From contig JAGSGF010000001.1 of the NCBI GenBank assembly GCA_023955335.1, positions 124,001 to 188,000 of the forward strand: 64,000 bases of DNA. The letters are read 5' to 3'. Position 1 is the stretch's first letter. Every line of letters begins with the position of its first letter. This DNA comes from Yoonia sp. (GTDB lineage Bacteria > Pseudomonadota > Alphaproteobacteria > Rhodobacterales > Rhodobacteraceae). The position numbers and the translations under genes were made by a program. The notes below the pieces were generated by a model. That model was not told where the DNA came from. It saw nothing but the letters and a program-made list of their open reading frames with translations, and ran no database searches. Of the stretch, positions 47,902-55,863 are shown piece by piece.

Positions 47902-48429
47902 TTATTTGACCGTAACGACGGTTTGTGCCGCATGGTGCAACACTTTCTGCGACACGCTTCCCAAAACAGCCTCTCTGATTTTTCCCAACCCGCGCGAACC
48001 AATCACGATCATATCGGCCTTTTGCTTTTTGGCAGTTTTAAGGATTTCATCAGCATAGTCGCCAGACCGCACAGACGTCGTAACGTTTTGTGCGCCCAGT
48101 TCCTCGCTCCGGCTCTTTGCAAAAGCGGCCAATTGATCGCCAATGGCAGGTATAATCCGCGCGCCTTGATCGGTGGTCCCGCTGTCCTTTAGAAGGCTGT
48201 ACATCTGGCCCGGGGCATATGCGACACTGGGCGAAAAGGTGTTTTGTGCCTGGTCAACGATATGTTCGGCCTCTGCCATTCGCACCAGCTCCTTGGATGG
48301 GCGCCCGTGCATCAGGACATGGACGATAGACAGGTCGGCTTCAAGTTTGCACGACAGCTCGGCTGCTAGGTCCAAAGCTCGGCGCGCATTATTTGACCCA
48401 TCGTAGGCCAGAAGGATTTTACCAATCAT
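47902..48429 (-). CDS. Universal stress protein (UspA family)
   Basis: The 175-residue single-domain Usp starts KILLAYDGSNNARRALDLAA and ends with the ATP-binding motif VIGSRGLGKIREAVLGSVSQ (G-2x-G-9x-G-S). Members of this group respond to starvation and low oxygen. It is convergent with the 84-residue gene, and a FNR-type box lies 63-76 bases before its start. Confidence 0.94.
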   Translation of the reverse strand: MIGKILLAYDGSNNARRALDLAAELSCKLEADLSIVHVLMHGRPSKELVRMAEAEHIVDQAQNTFSPSVAYAPGQMYSLLKDSGTTDQGARIIPAIGDQLAAFAKSRSEELGAQNVTTSVRSGDYADEILKTAKKQKADMIVIGSRGLGKIREAVLGSVSQKVLHHAAQTVVTVK

Positions 48430-48491
48430 GATCGTACTCCTTGGCGTGATTGTTTCTACGGTGGGGCTATCACTCTTGTACCCAACTCCGG

Positions 48492-48505
48492 TTGACGCAG
48501 ATCAA
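48492..48505. promoter_or_regulatory. FNR/Dnr-type box upstream of the universal stress gene
   Basis: TTGACGCAGATCAA, 63-76 bases upstream of the usp start on the minus strand. Same spacing as at the phasin gene. Confidence 0.6.
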
Positions 48506-48615
48506 TTCTGAATTCTCAGTACGGTCAGTGCCGGGAAGCCAGCAGCAACGCGATATGTGCGGACAATGGCCAGTTTAGGTCACTGCTTTCATTGCAACAG
48601 TAAAACAACCGATGA

Positions 48616-48629
48616 TTGATCAGAATCAA
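48616..48629. promoter_or_regulatory. FNR-type box upstream of the BON gene
   Basis: TTGATCAGAATCAA is an exact TTGAT-N4-ATCAA, 153-166 bases before the BON-protein ATG. The usp-BON divergent region (48430-48781) thus holds two boxes, one for each direction. Confidence 0.65.
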
Positions 48630-48781
48630 TCTGAATGTCCGAAAAACGCGTAGGTGTCGCGGAGGCGTCCGGGATACTGCTGCGCGCCCGCCACTGAATT
48701 TCGCCTCTGGGAACAGGTATGATCGCAGGGAACCAACTTCTAAAATTGCAGCGCGAGCCGCTCAAATAAATGGAGACGAAA

Positions 48782-49429
48782 ATGATGACCGACCATCAAG
48801 TGAAAGAGGACGTGACTGCCGAGCTGGACTGGGAGCCAAGCATTGAGGCCGACCATATTGGTGTCGCTGTTGAGGGTGGCGTTGTAACGTTGACCGGGCA
48901 TGTCGACAGCTACTGGAAAAAATCCGCAGCGGAGCGTGCTGTGGGCCGGGTCAATGGCGTCAAGGGCCTTGCTGAAGAGCTTGAAGTCCGGCTTCCCGGT
49001 CATATGAGAAAAGCTGACGACGAGATCGCAAAAGCTGCGCTGAGCCGCTTGTCTTGGGACAGTGCTATTCCAACGGACTCCATCAAGGTAAAGGTTCAAA
49101 AGGGTTGGGTGACGCTCACAGGGGAGGTCGAATGGCATTTCCAGAAGGACTCAGCGGAGCGGGAAATTCGGCCACTGATGGGCGTCACATCAGTTTCCAA
49201 CAACGTGACCGTCAAGGCGCGTCCCGATACCGCCAAGATTAGCGCAGATGTCAGTCGCGCGCTGCACCGGACGCGATTCACCGATGAAAATGTAAAGGTT
49301 ACGGCAGTCGACGGGATGGTTCGCCTGACGGGCCATGTCCCGACGTGGTCTGATCGCGGGCTTGCCTACAGAACGGCTTGGGCGGCACCTGGAGTTACGT
49401 CTGTCCAGAACGATATCAGCGTCGCCTGA
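48782..49429 (+). CDS. Triple BON-domain protein
   Basis: The 215-residue protein is built of three BON domains, each with the Gly-rich turn: VAVEGGVVTLTGHVDSYWKK, VKVQKGWVTLTGEVEWHFQK and VTAVDGMVRLTGHVPTWSD. It lacks a signal peptide, so it acts in the cytoplasm, unlike OsmY, which is periplasmic. BON domains bind lipid or other surfaces and are stress-associated. The ATG at 48782 with GGAG upstream is preferred to one four codons earlier. Confidence 0.92.
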   Translation: MMTDHQVKEDVTAELDWEPSIEADHIGVAVEGGVVTLTGHVDSYWKKSAAERAVGRVNGVKGLAEELEVRLPGHMRKADDEIAKAALSRLSWDSAIPTDSIKVKVQKGWVTLTGEVEWHFQKDSAEREIRPLMGVTSVSNNVTVKARPDTAKISADVSRALHRTRFTDENVKVTAVDGMVRLTGHVPTWSDRGLAYRTAWAAPGVTSVQNDISVA

Positions 49430-50123
49430 TGACTTGCCGAGTGCCGTTCCCCCCCGGTACTCGGCAGCTTTCTCGGTCGCGCACTCCCTGCGCGGCCGAG
49501 ATATTGCGCACCGGGTCATTTTAACATCGCGCAGAACGGGGGCGCAAAACTCGAAAATGTGAATGAGGCGAGCAAGACCCGTGGGCTGCGATCCGCGCTG
49601 AGCGTGTCCCGCTCGGCCTTTGATGCGGCAACGACGAAAGCACAGGCCGCCTTCAAGGATGCAATAAAAAACGATGAAAAGGCGACCTGATTGGTGGCCT
49701 CATGGCCCTGATTATGGGGGCGTGTTTTTAAAAACAAGAGGTTCCCTTTGGAAATGAACATGCAATGCCGTGCTGGACTGGCTTAAAGCCGGCGGCCTTT
49801 GGCGAGGCCTATCTGGATTGCCTGCTACATCTGTCGACATCGCCGGATAAGCAATTTTGGCTTTCGGACAAGGCGTTTCGCCCCGGCCATGATGTGGGGA
49901 CAACTCCATGGTCACATAGCGGGTTGATCAAGGGTATCGGGATCTATTGGCTTTTTTTGGCATAACCCCGATGCTAAAGACCGCGATACAAGCATGGACA
50001 ATGACAGAAAAATGGGCGTCATGGCGGTGATCAGCGCCGTAAAAAGTGCCTTGGCGCCACGTTGCTGCCGATTGCTGCCGCCACTATTGGCTGGAGGGGC
50101 AATGACCCGTTCGCATCACAAAG
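49430..50123 (+). other. Degraded region between BON and MBL genes
   Basis: About 690 bases with no intact gene. A GC-rich hairpin (49435-49466, TGCCGAGTGCC with GGTACTCGGCA) may end the BON transcript. From about 49521 to 49690 a coding-like frame without start reads SRSAFDAATTKAQAAFKDAI and stops at KNDEKAT; it looks like the tail of a lost helical protein, possibly phasin-like. Then comes a PHA-synthase-like remnant (separate entry). Past 49966 nothing is recognisable. Confidence 0.5.
49783..49965 (+). pseudogene. Fragment resembling the N-terminus of PHA synthase
   Basis: The frame AFGEAYLDCLLHLSTSPDKQ, followed by FWLSDKAFR, resembles the PhaC N-terminal pattern (aYlDWl-HLa-SPGKq--LaeKAfR). 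After RPGHDVGTTP the similarity fades and a stop follows. It has no convincing start. With phasin, SDR remnant and thiolase nearby, the best reading is a relic of phaC. Identification is from memory of the family pattern and is moderate. Confidence 0.4.
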
Positions 50124-51044
50124 CTATTCCCATTCCATCTGTTCATAAGTTGTTTGGGCGTTGCGCCCGGCAAGGCTGTCGAATTGCTCAAGATAAGCAA
50201 ACGCGGATTGGTCGATCTTTGGGGCGTCCATGATGTCGCCACCATCTGCGATCAACGCCTCTATCTGCGTGCGCAGGTTGACCAGATAGTCATAGGTGTC
50301 AGTCGTGGCTGTTGCCAGCGTTGTGGCATGCCCGTGACCCGGCACGACATGCGCTGGGGTTAACGCGGCCATTGCTTCGAACACGTCTATCCAGCTTTTG
50401 GCATTCGACTGCTGGCCATTACCAAGGATACGTTCGACATAAACGATGTCGCCGGTGAACACCGTGTCCTTTGCCGGTAACCAGACAAAGCTGTCGCCGG
50501 GGGTGTGCGCCTGTCCTGCGTGTGTGATCTCAAATGTGAGCCCGCCGAGGTCCAGCGTATAATTATCCACAAAGGAAATATCGGCATAGGCGGGCGTGGT
50601 GCCAGATAACTGATCGCCCAATAACTGGGACAGTGCGCTAAGCTGTTGCGACCCGCGTGCCTTGTGGTCTTCAATGGCGGCTTGCGACGCGATGACCGTG
50701 GCACCTTGGGACTGCCAATAGCCATTGCCCAGCCAGCGGTGATCCTGCCCGCCTGTGTTGACGACATATTTAACGGGTTGATCTGTGATCTCACGGATGC
50801 GTGTATGGATCGCTTCGGCACCTTTCCAGCTTCCGCCAGGGTCCATCAAAACAACACCTTCATCGGTGACAACAACGCCAAATGTTGCATTGTTGGCAAG
50901 ATTTTCTGGTGAACGCTGTTGCTTGGGCCCGACGAGAGCATAGACGCCATCGGTGACGGTTTGGACCTCGAACATGTCCGCCAGCGCGCCAGTTGCTGCG
51001 AGAACGAAGGCACCTGCCGCCCCAAAACTCATGAAAAAACTCAT
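50124..51044 (-). CDS. Exported metallo-beta-lactamase-fold protein with altered metal site
   Basis: The 306-residue protein has a signal peptide (MSFFMSFGAAGAFVLAATGALA) and an MBL fold: GVVVTDEGVVLMDPGGSWKG, then VVNTGGQDHRWLGNGYWQSQ in the place of the HxHxDH motif, HAGQAHTPGDSFVWLP, FTGDIVY and PGHGH. In the first motif two His are replaced by Gly and Gln while Asp-His remain, so one zinc site is probably incomplete. The ATG at 51044 has GGTGG upstream; a GTG at 51056 is the alternative. An FNR-type box lies about 94-107 bases upstream. Confidence 0.88.
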   Translation of the reverse strand: MSFFMSFGAAGAFVLAATGALADMFEVQTVTDGVYALVGPKQQRSPENLANNATFGVVVTDEGVVLMDPGGSWKGAEAIHTRIREITDQPVKYVVNTGGQDHRWLGNGYWQSQGATVIASQAAIEDHKARGSQQLSALSQLLGDQLSGTTPAYADISFVDNYTLDLGGLTFEITHAGQAHTPGDSFVWLPAKDTVFTGDIVYVERILGNGQQSNAKSWIDVFEAMAALTPAHVVPGHGHATTLATATTDTYDYLVNLRTQIEALIADGGDIMDAPKIDQSAFAYLEQFDSLAGRNAQTTYEQMEWE

Positions 51045-51137
51045 CTTATCAACCACCCTTCAATCTTGGTCCCCTTCGGGACACATAGAACGCCCATTCA
51101 TTTCCACGTTACCTTATGAAACCCGACACGCAGCGCA

Positions 51138-51151
51138 TTGATTTCGATCAA
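51138..51151. promoter_or_regulatory. FNR-type box upstream of the MBL gene
   Basis: TTGATTTCGATCAA is an exact TTGAT-N4-ATCAA, 94-107 bases before the MBL start on the minus strand. It could also serve a lost plus-strand gene. Confidence 0.6.
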
Positions 51152-52130
51152 AGAAATTCAGTTTGTGGTGATGGCATGGCCAACTTCTTTGGGGGCGTTG
51201 TAGGCATCTGCCGTGTGATTGAGACGGACATCGCGACCAAGATCGGTAAACGCGCGTTTGGGCGGCGTCTTATAATTTGGTCGCCAGCGCGCTGTCCCGG
51301 GTGCCCACAGCGTGCTTTGATCTGGTCACGCCAGCGCCCTTTCACCGGTCAGCGCAGATTAAGTGCGCGAGCGAAATTTATGATGCGCAGCCGGGTGTCG
51401 GCGCGTCTGGCCGCTTGCTACGGGCCGACGCACTTTGGCTGGGGGCGGGCGCGCAGAGCCCTGCTGCTGTGACTGAGCAGCTGCGGATGGATTTAGAGGG
51501 CATCGCGCCAAAATCTGGTGGCGATGCGGTCGCCGTTGGCGCGCCACTTGCTGGATTGTCGCAATGGCTGAAAATACAATTGGCATGATTGGCAATGGAC
51601 CACTTTCGAGGCCCAGCTGGGTGATCCGGACAGGGCTCGCCTTGGTGCACGAAAACGAATTCGTGTACCCGGCCGCTGGCAACACGGTAGAGGCAAAACG
51701 CACGGTGTAGGTTTTCTGTCCAGTCCGGATTAAAATCCGAACGGCTAGTCCGGAGCGCGACCAGTCCCAAAAGCGGAAATCGTCGGGTGCGATGGGCTTG
51801 CCACAGCACAGGTGATCGGACCCGACCAATCCAAAGAGGGGTCATTATGTCTAATGAGGTCCAAATCCCTTTGACGATCGATCCGTCGGGGCTTTTGCGT
51901 GTTCCAGTTGTCTGTCTCACTGTCCACTCCTCAGTGGTTACGATGGGCCGACAACACAAATTGCCCTAAATGGACCCGCAGGCGCTAGCGTCAGACAGAT
52001 GTCGTCTTAACGGGCATTTATAACCGCAACACCAGACTTGAGCCGCACGCAAAACACCGCGCGGTATAAGAGACGCGGCTACCAAGCGAAACATTAAGGG
52101 CCCCCTTTGTGCGGAGAAAGGGGGCAGGGC
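51152..52130. other. Gene-poor, apparently degraded stretch
   Basis: Almost 1 kb without a recognisable gene. A plus-strand frame 51250-51588, ending in APLAGLSQWLKIQLA, looks coding in composition but has no family match I know and no good start; it could be the tail of a decayed gene. A short frame at 51847-51969 (MSNEVQIPLTIDPSGLLRVP) has a possible start but no known relative. CGGATT-AA-AATCCG forms a small hairpin near 51726. I see no transposase. Confidence 0.5.
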
Positions 52131-53723
52131 CTAGCCGTTCAGGATCAGATCTGACGCCTTTTCCCCGATCATGATCGCGGGGGCGTTGGTGTTACCTGAC
52201 ACGATTTCGGGCATGATCGAACAATCTGCAACCCTCAGACCCGCGATGCCGTGTACCCGCAGTTGATCATCAACCACTGCGGTTTTGTCATGGCCCATCT
52301 TGCAGGTACCTGTTGGGTGATAGATCGATGCGGTGTTGTTGCGTGCCCAATCAAGCGTCTCATCATAGTTATTGATGTCCAAGTCGGGGTTCGGACGGTG
52401 TTCAGCGGAAATTTTTGACGTGAGCGGTGCGTGCTGCGCAATACGGCGCGCAATATTCACACCAGCAACGACGGTCCGGCAGTCGGTTTCGGTCGACAGG
52501 TAATTCGGAATGATCTTGGGATAGGCGCGGCCTTCACTGCTGGTCAACCTGATTTCACCCTTCGATTCGGGCCGGAGCTGGCATACCGACGTTGTAAACG
52601 CCGAGAATTTGTCAGCCCCTTTGCCCGGATTTTCGGCTGACAAAGGTTGGACATGGAATTGGATGTCCGGTGTTTCCAGATCATCGCGGGTTTTAATAAA
52701 CCCTGTCGCGAGGCTGGCGGCCATCGTCATCGGACCAGAGCGGAACATCAGGTATTTGAGGCCGATCTTGGCTTGGCCAAACATGCTGCCGACTTCATCG
52801 TTCAACGTTGGCTCATGGGTTTTGTAAACCAAGCGGGCTTGCAGGTGATCTTGCATATTTTTGCCCACACCGGGCAAGTCAGCGATCACCTCAATACCGT
52901 GTTCACGCAATTGATCCGCTTCGCCAATACCAGACAGCATCAAAAGCTGCGGCGAGTTGATTGAGCCGCCGGACAAGATAACTTCGCGATTTGCAGTGAC
53001 GGTCTGAATTTTGCCTGATCTGTCTTTGTAGGTAACACCTGTGGCACGCTTATCTTTGATGACGACTTTTTCGACCTGCGCATGGGTGATGATCGTCAGG
53101 TTGTCGCGGCTTTTCACGGGGTTCAGGTAGGCAACGGCCGACGAACAGCGGCGTCCATTCTTGGCAGTTAGCTGAAAGAAACCAACACCTTCTTGGTCGG
53201 CGCCGTTATAGTCTGGGTTGAATTTGTATCCGGCACCCTGAGCGGCTGCGACCCATGCGTCCGTAATCGGGCGTTGAATGCGCATATTAGACACCGACAG
53301 CGGCCCCGCGTCTCCGTGGAATTCATCGGCGCCACGTTCGTTCTTTTCAGACCGCTTAAACAAAGGCAGGACGTCGTCCCATGCCCATCCGCGATTGCCC
53401 ATTTGGGCCCAGCGGTCATAGTCTTGAGGCTGTCCACGCACATAAAGAAGTCCGTTGAGCGATGATGACCCACCCAGAACCTTGCCGCGCGGCCATTCAA
53501 TAGAGCGGCCATTCAGACCCGGATCGGGCTCTGTTTTATAACACCAGTCAACGTTGGGGTTATGGATGGTTTTGAAATAACCCACGGGAATATGAATCCA
53601 CGGGTTCAAGTCTCGACCACCTGCCTCGAGCAAGATCACCTTATTCGAGGGGTCCGCGCTAAGCCGGTTTGCCAGAACACAGCCCGCTGAACCCGCGCCT
53701 ACAATAATATAATCTGCCTGCAT
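52131..53723 (-). CDS. GMC-family FAD alcohol/choline-type dehydrogenase
   Basis: The 530-residue flavoprotein has the FAD motif DYIIVGAGSAGCVLANRLSA, the GMC signatures EWPRGKVLGGSSSLNGLLYV and GGSINSPQLLMLSGIG, and the active-site His in IYHPTGTCKMG. It oxidises a hydroxyl group; BetA (choline) is the best-known relative, but the substrate here is not fixed. GGGGG lies before the ATG at 53723. Divergent from the TRAP genes, so the transporter probably imports its substrate (inference). Confidence 0.92.
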   Translation of the reverse strand: MQADYIIVGAGSAGCVLANRLSADPSNKVILLEAGGRDLNPWIHIPVGYFKTIHNPNVDWCYKTEPDPGLNGRSIEWPRGKVLGGSSSLNGLLYVRGQPQDYDRWAQMGNRGWAWDDVLPLFKRSEKNERGADEFHGDAGPLSVSNMRIQRPITDAWVAAAQGAGYKFNPDYNGADQEGVGFFQLTAKNGRRCSSAVAYLNPVKSRDNLTIITHAQVEKVVIKDKRATGVTYKDRSGKIQTVTANREVILSGGSINSPQLLMLSGIGEADQLREHGIEVIADLPGVGKNMQDHLQARLVYKTHEPTLNDEVGSMFGQAKIGLKYLMFRSGPMTMAASLATGFIKTRDDLETPDIQFHVQPLSAENPGKGADKFSAFTTSVCQLRPESKGEIRLTSSEGRAYPKIIPNYLSTETDCRTVVAGVNIARRIAQHAPLTSKISAEHRPNPDLDINNYDETLDWARNNTASIYHPTGTCKMGHDKTAVVDDQLRVHGIAGLRVADCSIMPEIVSGNTNAPAIMIGEKASDLILNG

Positions 53724-53738
53724 TTCGGGCCCCCAGAA

Positions 53739-53809
53739 TTTCAATAAAGAAAAATGTATACAGAAGCGTTTCGTCATACTAGTCTTTTTATTGAAACTAT
53801 AAGTCTCAA
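53739..53809. promoter_or_regulatory. Inverted repeats in the GMC/TRAP divergent promoter
   Basis: TTTCAATAAA (53739-53748) is mirrored exactly by TTTATTGAAA (53787-53796). Overlapping the second arm is an operator-like TTGAAAC-TATAA-GTCTCAA (53791-53809, one mismatch), 29 bases before the dctP start. They are placed to let one regulator, perhaps the IclR protein at 57236, control both directions. Confidence 0.4.
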
Positions 53810-53837
53810 TAATGAATCTTCATGGGAGGAGAAAAGC

Positions 53838-55070
53838 ATGAGTACTTCAAAGAACCTGAGCAATATCTCACGGCGGGACCTATTTAAGGTCGCGGGCCGT
53901 TATGGGATGAGTTCTACACTGTTGGCAGCAGGGACGTTTGGCGGGGCCATGAGCCTTGCAAACCTCGCAAGTGCTGCGGAATCGACATATGAGCGTCGCT
54001 TCAGCAAGCCTGCCAAGTATAACCTGAAATTTGGCGCCGCTGGCTTTAACGCACGCAACTTGCTGATCGAACGCGCTGGCGCGTTGGAATTCGCACGTGA
54101 CCTGGAATCGCGTACAGACGGTGAGATTCGGATCGAATTCATTGGCGACAACCAAATTTGCGGTCAAACATCCTGCGTTGAAAAAACACAGCAGGGTATC
54201 GTCGACATCTATTCGGCATCGACACAGAACTCTGCTGGTGGTGCACCTTACTTGAACGTGCTCGACTATGCATAAATGTTCCGTAACCGTGCCGATCAGT
54301 ACCATTTCTTGTACTCTCCGGCGTCGCAGAAATTGTTGCGTGATCCGTATGAAAAGCGTCACGGTCTAAAGTTTCTTTTCAGTCACGCCGAACTTCGCGG
54401 CCTGCAGATGGGTATGAACTTTGACGATAAGCCGACAGTCACATCGATTGACGAGCTTGCTGGCACAAAGAACCGCGTGACAGGGACACAGCTTGGCCGT
54501 ATCGCCATGAAAGCGTTGAACCTGAACCCGGTTCCTGTTGCTTGGGAAGAAACGCTTGATGGTCTGAAGCAGGGCTTGATTGATGGTGCTGAAACATGGG
54601 CGTCTGCTGTTGCATATGCGAACATGGCACCCGTCGTTTCGCAGTCGGTTCACCTGAACTTCTTCTGCGGGACTGAAGCCACATCCATGAACGCATCTGT
54701 GTTTGATGGTCTCGAAGGTTACTTGCAAGACGCGGTGATGGAATCGTCCTATTGGGCGCAGACACATGTACAGGCGGCAAACGAAGTCGCATTGATTAAC
54801 ACCGTTGGTCAGTCTGATCCGCAGCTTCCAAATACGATCTTTGCACAAAACAACGTCCGCAACGCGTTCTTGTCCGATGCCGAGATCCGCAAAGCCGAAG
54901 AAATGTGTTCACCAGAATTCCAGCCCGCACTGTGGGAAGAATGGCGCGAGCGGCTTAACGGCTGGTCCGGCGGTCACGACACGTATCAGGAAATCTATGA
55001 CGAAGTTCGCACGATTGACCGGAACACGCTTCCTGAAAACGTTGAGCCACGTCGTTGGTGGAAGGGCTAA
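53838..55070 (+). pseudogene. TRAP transporter substrate-binding protein (DctP), interrupted by an in-frame stop
   Basis: The binding protein of a tripartite ATP-independent periplasmic transporter. It starts with a Tat-type leader (SRRDLFKVAGRYG...LASAA) after GGGAGGAG and reads to PYLNVLDYA, then meets TAA at 54273-54275, and continues in the same frame without a base shift: MFRNRADQYHFLYSPASQKL to EPRRWWKG. Both halves are well conserved in character, so the stop is one recent substitution, a sequence error, or is read through. An ATG follows the stop directly (TAAATG), so re-initiation could make the second half, but without a leader it would not be exported. Confidence 0.88.
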
Positions 55071-55100
55071 ACTAGCCCCACATTAACTACCTGACCAGAT

Positions 55101-55132
55101 TGGGCCGGCCGAAAAAAACTTGGGTCGGCCCA
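55101..55132 (+). terminator. Stem-loop between dctP and dctQ
   Basis: TGGGCCG pairs with CGGCCCA around an 18-base loop containing a run of seven A. No strong U-tract follows, so it is more likely a partial terminator or mRNA-stability element that lowers dctQM relative to dctP, as is common in TRAP operons. Confidence 0.45.
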
Positions 55133-55194
55133 TTTCACTTAAAGAAGTTCACCGCATGGTGGACCTGCATATTCATTTTGGGGGGGAGACCTAA

Positions 55195-55863
55195 ATGTCG
55201 ATTTGGTCCGAAGCAGTAGCGGTCATTCCGGCTCTTTTTTCAGGCAATGCTTGGGAAATGAGAGACGCATTCTACACTGATGGCATGTGGCTGTTTTGTT
55301 TTGTATTCACCCTTGTGGGAGGCATTGTTGCAAACCAGTTCTTCAAAGCTGTGCCCTTTATGGACAAGCACTTGGAACGCGGCATCGCGGTAACGACATA
55401 TTTTATCATCGCGGCAATCATTTTTTGGGGTGTTATCGACCGGTTTATCTTTTCCAGCCAATGGTCGGGATCAACAACAATACCACCGTTCCTGTTCATG
55501 ATCATGGCATGGTTCGGATGTTCCTACAACGTCCGCCTGCGCACGCACCTAAGCTTTAGCGAGTTTCGCGCTAAAATGAAGCCGGCCCGTCAAATGGCTG
55601 CGCTCACTTTGGATACCGTGCTTTGGTTTGGTTTCTGCTGGATCGCAATTACGACATCAATGAAATTCACCGCATATTCCGCTGATAACTTTCAGTTGGT
55701 TGATGGCGTCGACAACACGATGAAGTGGTGGTTCTACGTGACTGTCCCGATCGCTTTCACGCTGATGTCAGGGCGTGTCATCGGCAATTGGCTGGAAGAC
55801 TGGAACAATTACATCGCGGGTGAGCCTATCATCAAAGCAGCCGTTATCGGGGGGGATATGTAA
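55195..55863 (+). CDS. TRAP transporter small permease subunit DctQ
   Basis: The 222-residue membrane protein has four hydrophobic segments (FCFVFTLVGGIVANQFF, VTTYFIIAAIIFWGVIDRFI, LFMIMAWFGCSYNV, VLWFGFCWIAITTSM) and the DctQ-like VRLRTHLSFSEFR. It overlaps dctM by one base. It is larger than the minimal DctQ (about 160 residues). Confidence 0.9.
   Translation: MSIWSEAVAVIPALFSGNAWEMRDAFYTDGMWLFCFVFTLVGGIVANQFFKAVPFMDKHLERGIAVTTYFIIAAIIFWGVIDRFIFSSQWSGSTTIPPFLFMIMAWFGCSYNVRLRTHLSFSEFRAKMKPARQMAALTLDTVLWFGFCWIAITTSMKFTAYSADNFQLVDGVDNTMKWWFYVTVPIAFTLMSGRVIGNWLEDWNNYIAGEPIIKAAVIGGDM

Noticed and set aside
51378-51959. 193-residue minus-strand frame in the gene-poor region
   Set aside because: Composition is unlike real proteins here (many Arg, Pro, Ser, Cys, Trp), no motif and no good start.
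49430-52130. Possible insertion sequence explaining the degraded stretches
   Set aside because: No transposase fragment, terminal inverted repeat or target duplication could be recognised.
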